DNA of 64,000 bases from Palaemon carinicauda (Eukaryota; Arthropoda; Malacostraca; Decapoda; Palaemonidae), in contig NC_090739.1 in assembly GCF_036898095.1 (NCBI RefSeq), positions 69,223,674 through 69,287,673 on the forward strand, given 5' to 3'. Below the pieces are notes generated by a model, which saw only the letters and a list, made by a program, of their open reading frames with translations, searched no databases and was not told the DNA's origin. This document shows, one piece after another, positions 34,080 through 45,420 of the stretch (within the stretch, counting starts at the first letter, position 1; the number at the start of each line of letters is the position of its first letter). The translations under genes and the position numbers were made by a program.

Positions 34080-35945
34080 GCAAGACTCCTAGAGGGAGCG
34101 GCCGTGGCCGTAAACGCTAGGAGTGGCAGTCCCCCCACGTGTCCACCTGTGGGGGGATGCCTTCAAAGTTGCGTGCACAGGTGGCAGCAACATGGGGCCG
34201 ATTCTTGGACGGTCTCCGTGATCGGCCAAGGTTATCGCGTCCCATTCACGACATCTCAACCTCCCCTGACAGCGAATCCAGTGTCGTTGAGCTCCTATGC
34301 CATGGGATTGGCAAAGGGGCTAGCACTTCGGGCAGCAGTCGAGACCATGCTCAAGAAGGATGCTCTCCAGGAGGCTGTCGACGGCTCCCCAGGCTTCTTC
34401 AGTCAACTCTTTCTTGTAAAGAAGGCGTCTGGAGGCTGGAGACCTGTCATCGACCTCTCGGCTCTGAACAAGTTTGTCAAGCAAACTCCGTTCAGCATGG
34501 AGACAGCGGACACGGTCAGACTTGCGGTGTGACCACAAGACTTCATGTGCACACTGGATCTGAAGGACGCGTACTTCCAGATCCCAATCCATCCGTCTTC
34601 CAGGAAGTACTTGAGATTCAGCCTCGACAGCAAGACTTACCAGTTCAAGGTGCTGTGCTTCGGTCTCTCCACAGCACCTCAGGTGATCACCAGAGTGTTT
34701 ACCCTGATTTGTCTTGGGTGCACAGGAACGGCATCCGTCTCCTCCGATATCTGGACGACTGGCTGATCCTGGCAGGCTCGGAGTCGACCCTTCTTCGACA
34801 CCGAGACAGGCTCCTGGGACTTTGCCAAGATCTGGGGATCTTGGTAAATCTCGAGAAGTCCTCTCTGCAGCCGTCCCAACGACTGATTTATCTAGGCATG
34901 TTATTAGACACCAATCTTCACAAAGCCTTTCCATCAGACGACAGGATAGCAAGGCTGAGGAGGGTGGCAGAACCCTTCCTCAGGCGGGAAGAGCTTCCAG
35001 CCCAATCGTGGTTGCGTCTTTTAGGTCACCTAGCCTCCCTGGCCCGTCTGGTTCCAAACGGCCGTCTCAGGATGAGATCCCTGCAATGGCGGCTCAAGTC
35101 CCAGTGGAGTCAAGGATCCGATTCCCCGGACTTTCTGGTCCCGATAGGACCCTCGGAACAGGCGGACCTCCGGTGGTGGCTGGTCAACGAGAACCTGCGA
35201 AAGGGAGTGGATCTTCTCGTCCTTCCCCCTGAATTGACTGTTTTCGGACGCGTCAAAAGAAGGGTGGGGGGCTCACATTCTGAACCAGAGGACCTCAGGC
35301 CTTTGGTCAGAATCAGAAAAGTACCTGCACATCAACCTGCTAGAGATGAAGGCCGTATTCCTGGCTCTTCAACAGTTCCAACGGACCCTGGCGGGTCACT
35401 CCGTGGTGGTGATGAGCGACAACACCACGGTAGTGGCTTATATCAACAAGCAGGGAGGTACTTTTTCACATCAGCTATCCCATCTTGCAGTAGAGATTCT
35501 GAGGTGGACTGAAGTCCACTCGATAACACTATCAGCTCGCTTCATTCCTGGCAAGAGGAATGTGCTTGCCGACAGTCTGAGCAAGGGCTTCGCAGATAGT
35601 GAGTACCGAGTGGTCTTTGGATCCTCAGATAGCCAACAGTGTCCTGGCTTTGTGGGTTTCCCCGACGGTGGATCTGTTCGCGACAGCCTTGAATTTCAAG
35701 CTGCCCCTGTACTGCTCCCCAGTCCCGGACCCCAAGGCTTTTGGCAAGATGCTTTCCAGCAAAGGTGGGACAACATTGACGTGTACGCCTTCCCACCGTT
35801 CTGTCTGATGAGAAGGGTGCTCAACAGGACCAGACTATCAGTCAACCTGTCTATGACTCTGATAGCTCCGCTATGGCATCACGCGGAATGGTTCCCTGAC
35901 CTTCTGCAGCTCCTGACGGAGCTCCCGAGAGAGCTTCCCCAATGA
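34080..35945 (+). pseudogene. A2 reverse transcriptase-RNase H (pol)
   Basis: RT begins in the +1 frame to ORF1 with VGGCLQ...GYRVPF and continues FFSQLFLVKKASGGWRPVID. A TGA at 34530-34532 interrupts just before CTLDLKDAYFQIPI (34545 on). A frameshift near 34710 precedes LLRYLDDWLIL, which keeps both catalytic Asp residues, then GILVNLEKSSL and YLGMLLDT. After another shift near 35300-35340, RNase H reads MKAVFLAL, VVVMSDNTTVVAYINKQGG and KRNVLADSLSK. The post-RNase H region (YCSPVPDP in the overlapping frame, DVYAFPPFCLMRRV) follows. The stop at 35943-35945 separates it from YR in the same frame. Confidence 0.85.
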
Positions 35946-37062
35946 CACGAGCTACTCAGACAGCCACACTGCAACATCTTCCACAAAGCCGTAGCCTCGC
36001 TTCGGCTTCACGCCTGGAGACTATCCAGCGTCTCCTCACGGAGAGAGGCTTTTCGCAAACAGATTGCGGAGAGAATGTCTCGGCACCTGCAAAAGTCCTC
36101 TGCAGGAGTGTACCAGGCAAGGTGGAGAGTCTTCTGTGGTTGGTGTCGTGGGAGGGGTATCTCTTCACTCGATGCCACTATTCCAGCAATAGCGGAGTTT
36201 CTCGTTTATTTGCGGTAGGAAATGAGCCTTTCGGTCTCGGCGGTGAAAGGCTATCGCTCAGCCTTAAGCCTGGCTTTTAGGCTGAAAGGAGTGGACATTT
36301 CTTCCTCGCTGGAAACTCTCTCTACTCATACGTAGCTATGAGCTTACCTGCCCTCAGTCGGAAGTGAAACCTCCTCCATGGAACATGGTTCGGGTTCTCA
36401 GGGCTCTTAAGAGACCTCCCTTCGAACCATTATGCCAGGCCTCTGATTGCCACCTGACTTGGGAGACGGCTTTCCTACTAGCGTTGGCCTCTGCCAAACG
36501 AGTTAGTGAACTTCATGGTCTCTCGTACGACATCGCCCATTCAAGGGGATGGGGGGAGGTAACGTTCAGGTTCGTCCCTGAGTTTGTTGCCAAGACTCAG
36601 AACCCTGGAGTGCCGGACCCACGGTTCGACTCTTACAGGGTCACGAGTCTCCGTTCTGTAACAAGCGACCCAGACCATCTGCTATTATGCCCAGTGAGGA
36701 GTCTGAGGCGTTACTTGAAGAGGACAGCTGCAATTCGTCCTTGCGTGCAAGCATTGTTTGTTAGCACAGGCAGGACGAAGTGGAGGGTCACCAAGAACAC
36801 CATCTCGGCTTGGATTTGAAGAGTAATCCACCACGCCTTGAATCTGGACCCTCCTCCGTCACGTCGCCCTAGGGCACACGACGTCAGGGGCATCGCTACG
36901 TCCCTGGCCTTCAAGAGAAACTTCTCTGTGACGCAGGTGCTTTAAGCTGGGGTCTGGAAGCGTCAAACGACCCTCACAGCCCACTACCTGCAGGACGTGA
37001 CCCACAGGAGCCTCGATACTTTCTCTATCGGCCCCGTGGTGGCTGCACAACAGCTGGTCTAA
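35946..37062 (+). pseudogene. A2 tyrosine recombinase
   Basis: The N-terminal part continues the pol frame (LLRQPHCNIFHKAV, GVYQARWRVFCGWC, IPAIAEFLVYLR). After a shift, a frame from 36364 runs to a TGA at 36817-36819, and continues past a TAA at 36943-36945 to 37062. Catalytic residues are all present: Arg in AKRVSELHG (36499-36501), HDVR (36877-36888) and Tyr in AHYLQDV (36985-36987). RT, RNase H and YR were thus probably one polyprotein in this family. Confidence 0.83.
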
Positions 37063-37543
37063 CCTCAGGCTCCTTGATGGACAAGTAGCAGTAGGTTGAG
37101 GGCGTTGTTACCCGGTTTTAGTCTGCGTGAATGAAAGAGTATGTCTGGTCCTTACTTCTTTCTTCATCCTCCCCTCTCTTGGGGAAAGCAGCATTCTGAT
37201 CTCCGCATAGCTGACCTCAACCTCTGCAGGTAAACCATGCTCCCTTGTGTTCCTAGTATTAAGCTTAATACTGTCGCGTCCCCCATACCCTGACGAGGTG
37301 GTATTGGGAACGTCCTAGCCTAGATTCCTATCTAAAGGACTCGAGGTCAACTTCCTAGGATGAGTCACGCTCTTTCCTCCATACACAACTTACGTAGGCC
37401 ACACGTTCCTTGCGGAGCAAGGAACTTGTGAGGTGCAGGGACTCCTTTTCTCGAGTGCTACTCACTTGGAGTCTGAGTCTCCGGGTAAAGCCAAAGCCAG
37501 TAAGGCTGGGGATTTTCCACCCTTCCTAAGGGGTAAGTCACCC

Positions 37544-37641
37544 AATGTAAATAGCGTGGTTTGTATTTCGGTTACGGAACAAATGACAAATTCGGAGATA
37601 ATTTGTATTTTTCCTAACCATACAAACCTTAGCTATTTACA
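37544..37641. repeat. Internal complementary region of A2
   Basis: GTGGTTTGTATTTCGGTTAC (complement of the left end) is joined through ACAAATGACA to AATTTGTATTTTTCCTAACC (complement of the right end). The two halves overlap by about two or three bases, which fits a circle junction. Confidence 0.9.
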
Positions 37642-37894
37642 CATATTTGCCCGCCAGCCCTGTCCCCCAAGTCAAGTCCTACCTCTAAGTGAAGTGAGAC
37701 AAATCACCGGTGTGTGGGGGGGAGGGGTAGCAAGCTACCCCTTCCCCTACCCCCGCTAACTAACGCGGGGGTAGTTAACCCTCGTTAAAATCTATTGGCT
37801 CGTCAATTTCAGCTACGCCGAAAGTAAACCCAATGTAAATAGCTAAGGTTTGTATGGTTAGGAAAAATACAAATTATCTCCGAATTTGTCATTT
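37642..37894. repeat. Right inverted terminal repeat of A2
   Basis: Inverted copy of the left repeat plus the outer extension ending CGAATTTGTCATTT. Confidence 0.88.
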
Positions 37895-38690
37895 TTATCT
37901 TCTCTGATTTTCATACCAATTCTTAAGCTAGTCTCTCTAAAAACTCTAAACATATGCTGCAGTTCTTGGAAATTCTCAGTGCTGAAGTCAATTGTGATTG
38001 TTTGGCTTACTTACCAAACAATCACAATTGACTTCTGCATTTATTGTTGTTGTCCTTGGCATCTGCCTTACCGGACACTGGGAAGACATCTGTCAATTTG
38101 CCTCTAACTGTTACTCTGCATTTAAATTACTTTTAACACATTTGTGTCCTAATTGGTTTTGGTTGTATTTTAAAATACTGGAGGATTTTTCATAAGGAAT
38201 CTCGGTGAATAGCATCAAAAGCTGTTTGACACGAATAAATACATGCCAACTATCTTTTTTGTAGTCCTACTATTGGTATTTCAACAAAATCTGTCACAAG
38301 GTAATTATTTCTTCAACTGTGGATCTTCTTTATCTCAAACCTGATTGGTAATAAGTAACTACTCTCTTGCAACAAATATCAAATCTTTCATGAAGGATTT
38401 TGGCTAATAATCCTCTATACTGTAACTTGAAAACACCATTCTGTCATTTTTCTTGTGGATTGGCATCATTTCTCCTTCCCATATGCTAGGCATAATCTCC
38501 TTGTTCCATATGTTAAGTACAATTTTGATTATTTCTGTGTAGCCTTTATCCTCCATGCTTTATAATCTCTGTATTGACACCATGAATACCAACTGCCTTA
38601 TTATTTTTCATTCCAAAGGATTTCATCTCTTACTAGTAACTCTAATACCTTTTGTGGTCTCTCATCCTGAATAACAGCTTTTGACATAGG
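37895..38690 (-). pseudogene. RTE-type LINE reverse transcriptase remnant
   Basis: On the minus strand the block at about 38520-38660 reads NNKAVGIHGVNTEIIKHGG, the RTE-clade form of the NGKAxGxDGxxxE motif in the RT fingers. Further on, about 38180-38230, QTAFDAIHRDSL matches the catalytic FDxVxRxxLW motif. Frames are broken throughout. The 3' end is not identified. Confidence 0.7.
37984..38035. repeat. Perfect 22-bp hairpin
   Basis: GAAGTCAATTGTGATTGTTTGG, given here as position 37984-38005, is followed by an 8-base loop and its exact complement at 38014-38035. It lies inside the RTE remnant, where other RTE elements have single-copy coding sequence. Confidence 0.9.
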
Positions 38691-39805
38691 AAAAATGTCA
38701 TCCTGATGGACTGATGGAAGTTCCTCATTGGCAGCTTTCTACTTGGAGTATTTTTGCGAGTAACCAGAGAATTTTACCTTAGAGGTATCACGGAGTTCTA
38801 ACCTACGGAGCGAATATCCCAAGAGCTATCGTGTGTAAATTAGAAATGTGTTGATAACAAGCCATGGTTATCCTTCCCTGATTAGAGTTAACCTTGTCTC
38901 GAAGGATAAGGGATAGGGTAGGATACGTGGGCAAGAGAACCATTAACACTCCCGACCTTAATTTGTTACAACTAACATGTTTCCTGTTGAACCATTCCAG
39001 GAGCAGCCATTGCATGCCATGAGGCCCCACACTGAGAATTGGGAGGGGATGAAAAGTAATAGCTTGACCATCAGGACAACATGGCTCTCTCACCCAAAAA
39101 TAGATTTTTCTATGCCAAAACCTGTTTTTTTTTTTTTTTTTTTTTTTGGGTGTTTGAGCCATGTTGCCTGATGGAAGTGTACCAGAGAATTATTTTTCTC
39201 AGTTATGGCCAGGAGAGTTTTAACCCCTTAAACCCCATAGACATAAGCATACTGTACTTCCTTTTGGATTGGTAACTATAGTACCAAACTATGAGTGTAA
39301 GCGATACGTTTGTGAAAAGTAGGAGCAAAGGAAATCAATAGCTCAGTCCCACTCACTGTGAATAAGATTTTTGTCTCCAGTAGATGAAAAGACCAAAGTC
39401 TATTATAGGATTATAGCTCATTTTGCATTCCCTTTAGATGGGCCTACTGTTTACAATAAAACAGTGTACCTCCATTTTTAACCCTTATTTTACAGACCTT
39501 AACCTGATAGACTCCTGGAGACGAAGATTTTATTCACAGTGAGTGGGACTGTGCAATTAAATCTTTTTGCTCCTGTGTGATTTGCAATCGCCTCACTTGT
39601 GTTCGTAGCTTGGAACTCTTGTCCCACCTATGTGAAAGTGTAGACACACTTTCCTGTCATATTACTTATCATGGGACCTTGTTCTTATTTAATTAGTGGG
39701 AATTCTAGGAGCTCAAATGGGTGAAAAACTCCTGGCCGCAACTGAGAATATTATTTCTCTGGTACACTTCCATCAGGACAACATGGGTCGAGCCCAAAAA
39801 CTAAT

Positions 39806-39950
39806 TTGTTCCGTAACGGGAATACAAACCACTTTATTTATTAGGGGTTATACTTTCGGCGGAGCTGAAATGACGAGCCATTAAAATTTAGCAAGGGTTA
39901 AGTACCCACACCGCTAGGTTGATTTAGTCACTTTACTTTTGGCTCTGTTG
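39806..39950. repeat. Left inverted terminal repeat of A3
   Basis: Starts TTGTTCCGTAACGGGAATAC like A2. It lacks the G-rich GGTAGCTTGCTACC portion present in A1 and A2, so it is shortened by a deletion around 39920. Confidence 0.8.
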
Positions 39951-40599
39951 GAGAGCAGTTGTTTCCACTCTTCCTCCTCACCTATTCTGGACTGCCATTA
40001 ATTTTTGTCTTTTAACTTACTTTTTATTATACATGTATATATATGAAAATATTCTTGATGTTTATGTATATATATGTGTATAGAAATATGATAAGATTCC
40101 TTTTCAGTGTTTGTGTTGTGCGTGTGATACATATACGACAACGACACTTGCGTACATTAGCACCTGAACAAGACCAGCGCAGTTCCACTTTGTGGGGAAC
40201 GACCTCTCCCTCTCTGGTTCATCGGTCTTCCTGTCAGCATATAACCTTTGACTCGGCTGCCGCAGAGGAATCGTCACCGCCTGGACCCTCTTCATCTTTT
40301 CCCCTTTCATACGGGAAACATGGATGACTAAGCGAAGGGAATGTGGCCTCTCAGAGATTGACTACGGTATTTCTCTTCTCAAGGTCGTTCACCTTTCAAA
40401 AACAGTGTACTATTGGGAAGAGCTCCTTTCCCGTTCGCGGGTTAGGTTGCGCTTCCGATTGTTTCTCAATTATTTTTAGTGAAATTATAATTGTAGATTT
40501 AACTTTTCAGCTTTTCTCTGTGGGGAACACTTCCCTTCGGAGGATCAGTGGTTCTCACTATTAGTGAATATTCTTGGTTGATTTAAATAATTGTAATTC

Positions 40600-40615
40600 T
40601 GTTTTTTTATTACAG
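40600..40615 (+). promoter_or_regulatory. Possible 3' splice site in A3 leader
   Basis: CTGTTTTTTTATTACAG, identical to the site ending at 5895 in A1. Confidence 0.35.
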
Positions 40616-40854
40616 TTACTCCGCTCCCCCCTTCTCCCGTGGATATTGACTGGGGAAGGAAGGGCGCGATACTTATTTCAAGATTGTTCCCTCGGGGTTC
40701 CTCTTCAGAGTTCCTCCCTAGGGAATTTCCTGTTAAATAATTAATTTTATTTTTTCCCAGTTAACTATGCAGTTTTTTTCTTTGTTCGACTAAGAGTGCC
40801 GACGCAGCAGAGCTGTTCTGTTCATGCTTGGTGAATCTGCTGTCACTGCCATCC

Positions 40855-42655
40855 TTCAGTCCCTGCGCGCACGCCGGCAGTCTCCCATGCCTGCGGGACG
40901 GTCTTCCGTCCATGCGCGGGCGCTGACAGTCTCCGGTGCCCACGCGCTGACGGTCTCCGGTGCCTGCGCGCACGCCGACGCACGCCGACGGTGCCTGCGC
41001 GCCGATCCCGTGCCTGCGCGCCGACGGTCTCCCGTGCCTGCGCCCGCGCCGGCGGTCTCCCGTGCCTACCCGCGCGCCGGCGGTCTCCCGCGCCTACCCG
41101 CGCACCGGCGGTCTCCCGTATCTCCGGGACGGTCCTCCGTGCCTGCGCGGGCGCTGACGGTCTCCCGTGCCTGCGCGCGTGCTGATGGTTTCCCGTGCCT
41201 GCGCAGGCGCTGACGGTCTCCCGTGCCTGCGCAGGCGCCGACGGTCTCCCGTGCCTTCCCGTGCCCCGACGGTCTCTCGTCCCTGCGTGCGCCGGGGGTC
41301 TCCCGTGCCTTCCCGCGCGCCGGCGCTCACCCTTGTCTGTAGGATGGTCTTCCGTGCCTGCGCGCATGCTGACGGTCTCCCGTGCCCGCGTCAACGGTAC
41401 CCCGTGCACGCCGACAGTTCTCCGTGCGCGCCGACGGTCCCCCGTGCGCGCCGACGGTTCTCCGTGCGCGCCGACGGTCCCCCGTGCGCGCCGACGGTTC
41501 TCCGTGCGCGCCGACGGGCCCCCATGCGCGCCGACGGTCCCCCGTGCCCGCGCCCCCGCCGACGGTCCCCCATGCCCGCGCCCACGCCGACGGTCCCCCG
41601 TGCCCGCGCCCACGCCGACAGTCCCCCGTGCCCACGCCCACGCCGACAGTCCCCCGTGCCCACGCCCACGCCGACCGTCCTCCGTGCCCACACCCGCGTC
41701 GACGGTCCGCCGTTCCTGCGCCCGCGCCGACGGTCCCCCGTGCCTGCGCCGACGGTCCCCCTTGCCTGCGCCCGCGCAGACGGTCCCCCGTGCATGCGCC
41801 CACGCCGACGGTCGCCCGCGCCAACCGTCCTCCGTGCCCGCGCCTGCGCCGACGGTCCCCCGTGCCCGCGCCTGCGCCGACGGTCCCCCGTGCCCGCCCC
41901 GTGCAGACGGTCCCCCGTGCCCGCGCCCGCGACAACGGTCCGTGCCTGTGCCCGCGCCCGCGACAACCGTCCTCCGTGCCCGCGCCCGCGACAACCGTCC
42001 TCTGTGCCCGCGCCGACGGTCCGCCGTTCCTGCGCCCGCGCCGACGGTCCGCCGTTCCTGCGCCCGTGCCAACGGTCCGCCGTTCCTGCGCCCGCGCCGA
42101 CGGTCCGCCGTTCCTGCGCCCGCGCCGACGGTCTCCCGTGCCTGTGCCTGCGCCGACGGTCCTCCGTGCCTGTGTCTGCGCCGACGGTCCTCCGTGCCTG
42201 CGCGCGCCGACGGTCTCCCGTGCCTGCAGGGGCGCTGACGGTCCCCCGTGCCTGGGCGCGCGCCGACGGTCCCCCGTGCCTGCGCGCGCGCCGACGGTCC
42301 CCCGTGCCTGCGCGCGCGTCGACGGTCCCCCGTGCCTGCGCGCGCGTCGACGGTCCCCCGTGCCTGCGCGCGCGTCGACGGTCCCCCGTGCCTGCGCGCG
42401 CGTCGACGGTCCCCCGTGCCTGTGCGCGCGCCGACGGTCCCCCGTGCCTGCGCCCGCGCCGACGGTCCCCGTGCCCGCGCCGAAGGTTCCCCTGTGCCGA
42501 CGGTCCGCCGTGTCAGCGCCGACGGTCCCCCGTGTCAGCGCCGACGGTCCCCCGTGTCAGCGCCGACGGTCCCCCCGTTCCCGCGCCTACGGTCCCCCGT
42601 TCCCGCGGCGACGGTCCCCCGTTCCCGCGCCGACGGTCCCCCGTGCCCGCACCCG
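40855..42655. repeat. 28-bp GC-rich minisatellite, about 60 units
   Basis: Units close to GACGGTCCCCCGTGCCTGCG plus a GC tail repeat with a 28-base period (for example 42321, 42349, 42377). No stop codons arise in most frames, so long Arg/Pro/Ala-rich reading frames exist on both strands; they are by-products of the repeat. The array sits where ORF1 of A2 has its SR repeats. Confidence 0.93.
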
Positions 42656-42656
42656 C

Positions 42657-43300
42657 GGAGCATGGTTCAAATTCTCCGATCTATAAAGAGACCTCCTCAT
42701 GTTCCACTTCACCAGGCAACAAATTTAATTTTCTCCTGATTTAAGAAGATAATGTTCCTACACACACTGACAGTAGCCGTACGAGTTGAGGAACTTCATG
42801 GTCTCTCTTTTGACATCGCCCATTAATGAGAGCGAAAGACAATGTTCAGTTTCGTCCCTGAGTATGTCGCCAGACACAGTCTCCAGAGGTTACGGATCCT
42901 ACACAAGTCTCCACTAGGTAACGGACGATCCAGATCATCCGTTACTGTACCCAGGGTAAGGTATGAGACTTTACCTAAAGAAAATGGCAACAGCCCACCC
43001 GGATCCCTTCTCTTGTCATCAGCTCTGGGAGAGACTAGAGGAGGATCACCGAAACATCATCTCGACATGACAACTCAGTGTCAGGGGCATAGCTATGCCC
43101 CTAGTCCTTCATAGCAGATTACTCTGTGATGCAGGTTTTACAAGAAAGGATGTGAATGCTCCAGGTGACTTTCACAACCTTTCTCCTGCAAGACGTGACC
43201 CACAGGAACTCGATACGATCTCTATCGGTTTAGTGGTGGCTGAACAACAGCTGGTTTTATACCTACAAGCTCCTTATTGGACAAGTAGCAGAAGGTTGAG
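42657..43300 (+). pseudogene. A3 tyrosine recombinase remnant
   Basis: Fragments align with A2 YR: ATGGTTCAAATTCTC, GAACTTCATGGTCTCTC, TTCGTCCCTGAGTATGTCGCC, the damaged HxxR box near 43068, and the VVAEQQLV tail. Frames are broken, and the HDVR motif is lost by an indel. Confidence 0.75.
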
Positions 43301-43751
43301 GGCACTGTTACCCGGTTTTAGTCTGCGTGAATGAAAAGATTTGACTGGCTCTTATTCTTTTCTTCATCCTACCCTCTCGTGGGGAAAGCAGCATCCTGGG
43401 TTCTCTGCATAAGCTGACCTCAAACCACTGCAGGTAAACCATGCTCCCTCATGTACCTAGTATTAAGCTAATACTGTTTCGTCCCCATACCCTGGCGAGG
43501 TGGTATTGGGAAAGTCTTGGTTACATCAGGTTTTTCCTACATAGACTCGGAATAACTTACCTAGTCAGTCACACTTTTGCATGTCTCAACACACACCTTG
43601 CGTAGGGTACGGACCTTGCGTAGCAAGGTTTTAGCTAGGGCAGGGACTCTTTTATTTTTGAGTACTAAAATACTCAAATAAGGAGCCCCCGGGCAAAGCC
43701 AAAAGCCTGATTGGCAGGGACGTCCACCCTTCCTAATGGGTGAGTCACCCC

Positions 43752-43844
43752 GAATAAATAGCGTGGTTTGTATTCCAGTTACGGAACAAATGACATTCGT
43801 AGATAATTTGTATTTTTCCTAACTATACAAACCTTAGCTACTTA
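43752..43844. repeat. Internal complementary region of A3
   Basis: GTGGTTTGTATTCCAGTTAC joined to AATTTGTATTTTTCCTAACT, as in A1 and A2. Confidence 0.88.
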
Positions 43845-43849
43845 TACAA

Positions 43850-44100
43850 ACTTGCCCGCCAACCCTATCCCCCTTGAAGTCCTACCTCCAAGCAAAGTGA
43901 CTAAATCACAGGTGTGTGAACGGGAGTGGTAGCAAGCTAGGCCCCCCCCCCCTACCCCCACTAACTAGTGGTGTGGGTAGTTAACCCTCGCTAAATTTTA
44001 ATGGCTCGTCATTTCAGCTCCGCCGAAAGTATAACCCCTAATAAATAGCTAAGGTTTGTATAGTTAGGAAAAATACAAATTATATACGAACTTGTCGTTT
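43850..44100. repeat. Right inverted terminal repeat of A3
   Basis: Matches the A1 right repeat closely and ends ACGAACTTGTCGTTT. Confidence 0.85.
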
Positions 44101-44515
44101 TGACATAGGAAAAATTTATTTTTGGCCGAGATAACCATGTCGTCCTTATGGACCCGCCCATTACTTTTCATCACCTCCTAATTCTCAACATGAGGCCTTG
44201 CGTCATGCGATGCCTGCTCCTGGAATGGTAAACCATAAAATGGGGTTGTAGTAGCACACTGGAATCGGAAGTTGTAAAAGCTCTCTCGCCAACGTATCCA
44301 ATCCTATCCCTTATCTTTCGAGACAAGGTTAACTCGATTCGGGGAAGGATAGCCGTGGCTTGTTTCAAACATGTTCCTGTTTGTATACATGATATTTGCC
44401 CCAAGTATATCACTCGCAGAAATATCCCAAGTAGAAAACTGCCTTTGAGGAACTTCCATCAGGACGACATGGCTATGTCACCAAAAAAATTAATTTTTCT
44501 TATGTCAAAATCTGT

Positions 44516-45030
44516 TTAATCACAATTTTCTATGTCATAATTTTTTTTTCTATCTTTTTTATATTTTCTTTTATTCATTAGACTTTCCTGAATTTGATTC
44601 AGGCCAACTTTGCAAGAGTTAGGCTTGACTAACTGGGCTGGTAAATCTCCTCATATTAATAATAAAATAATCTTATATAACATTGTGGTAGTAACCTTTG
44701 ATTAGTGTGAAAATGTAGACCAGTTCTCATACTGTATAAGGATTATGGTTCTGTCCCAAGCAGGTGTACCATGAATTCACTTCTTCCAATAAGGAATCAC
44801 ACCAATTGCCTGCCATTTATAAATTCCTTATGCATTGGAATTTTGAATCTAAGATTTAATGCCTTTGTCTTATCTTTCCAGTATTTGCCTTCAATTTTCA
44901 TGATAAAACCTTCTTAGTTTTAGATGTATGTTATATTGATTTTATTTATTAACTTTTAACCTTTTTGTTGGTAGTGAATTGAGTGTGTTCTTTGAAATAT
45001 TTGGAATGAAGGGAGCCACTGTTATGGATT
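44516..45030. other. Unassigned AT-rich region
   Basis: T-rich sequence with no ORF or repeat I recognise. Confidence 0.4.
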
Positions 45031-45420
45031 ATCCATTCAGTTATTATTATTATTATTATTATTAATTGCTAATCTACAACCCTAGTTGGAGAAGGAAAAT
45101 GCTATAAGCCCAGGGGCTCCAACAGGGAAAATAGCCCAGTGAGGAAAGGAAACTGGGAAAAATAAAATATTTTAAGAACAGTAACATTAAAATAAATCTT
45201 TATAAAGTATAAAAACTAACAAACCCAGAGGAAGAGAAATAAGATAGAATAGTGTGCCTGAGTGTATCCCCAAGCAAGAGAACTCTTTCCAAGACTGTGG
45301 AAGACCATGGTACAGAGGCTATGGCACTACCCAAGACTAGAGAATAATGGTTTTTGGAGTGTCCTAGAAGAGGTGCAGAAAATCTGAGACTTCCATACAA
45401 TTTTTTTTTTTTCATATACC
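45031..45420 (-). mobile_element. LINE or SINE 3' end with (AAT)n tail
   Basis: On the minus strand the sequence ends in CTCCAACTAGGGTTGTAGATTAGC followed by an AAT-repeat tail (TTATTATTA at 45037-45063 on the plus strand), given here only in part. The words ACAACCCTAGTTGGA...ATGCTATAAGCCC...AAATAGCCCAGTGAGGAAA also occur at 59290-59370, so both are 3' regions of one non-LTR family. Confidence 0.65.

Larger units (their letters stand above)
30786..34120 (+). pseudogene. A2 ORF1 (gag-like, SR-rich)
   Basis: It starts MRKCPGIAGRPC with a cysteine-rich domain (C-x6-C, D-x-H-x2-C-x2-C, C, C-x2-C). A stop at 31044-31046 and several frameshifts follow. The middle is Ser/Pro/Arg-rich, with 18-base units giving SPARQR repeats (about 32290-32440), then six 24-base units giving RDPLETPP. 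The last third is better kept, with a hydrophobic helix-rich part (GPLMHALVKAMKLALTDLGL, about 33175-33240) and an RG/Lys-rich tail (GGKSSRGGKTPRGSGRGRKR) to the stop at 34118-34120. The tail overlaps pol in the +1 frame, as in B and D. Arg/Ser and RG tails suggest nucleic-acid binding. Confidence 0.75.
30475..37894 (+). mobile_element. DIRS1-like YR retrotransposon A2
   Basis: The most readable A-family copy. The left end TTGTTCCGTAACCGAAATAC is mirrored in the internal complementary region, and the right end TTTGTCATTT likewise. It holds ORF1, RT, RNase H and YR in order. It interrupts a minus-strand LINE at its left, while its right flank is a different LINE, so the flanks were rearranged or the insertion fell at a junction. 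It is broken by a few stops and frameshifts. Confidence 0.9.
39806..44100 (+). mobile_element. DIRS1-like element A3 (internally deleted)
   Basis: Complete A-family ends and an internal complementary region are present, but the sequence passes directly from the ORF1 minisatellite (ending about 42655) to the YR remnant. RT and RNase H are deleted. The first 1.1 kb matches A1 closely and provides the uninterrupted version of the site where the LTR element entered A1. Non-autonomous. Confidence 0.88.
38686..44515. mobile_element. Fold-back element built from DIRS ends, split by A3
   Basis: The left arm 38686-39130 is the reverse complement of the right arm 44101-44515. Both run from TTTTGACATAGGAAAAA to TATGTCAAAA-like ends and contain CCATGTCGTCC-type motifs of the B/D family. 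Between them, 39148-39803 is a second palindrome: its ends match (CCTGATGGAAGTGTACCAGAG), and TCCCACTCACTGTGAATAA recurs inverted near 39530. The junction GAGCCCAAAAACTA | TTTTGACATAGG equals the internal complementary region of D, and A3 sits exactly inside it. Without A3 the element is about 1.5 kb and has no coding capacity. Confidence 0.75.

Noticed and set aside
40843..42744. Overlapping Arg/Pro-rich reading frames of 400-525 codons on both strands
   Set aside because: They come from one stop-free 28-base repeat; the period is not a multiple of three, so every frame is equally open and none has a domain.
38803..44413. Small minus-strand frames at 38803-39162 and 44171-44413
   Set aside because: They lie in the two inverted arms of the fold-back element and reflect repeat sequence, not a conserved gene.
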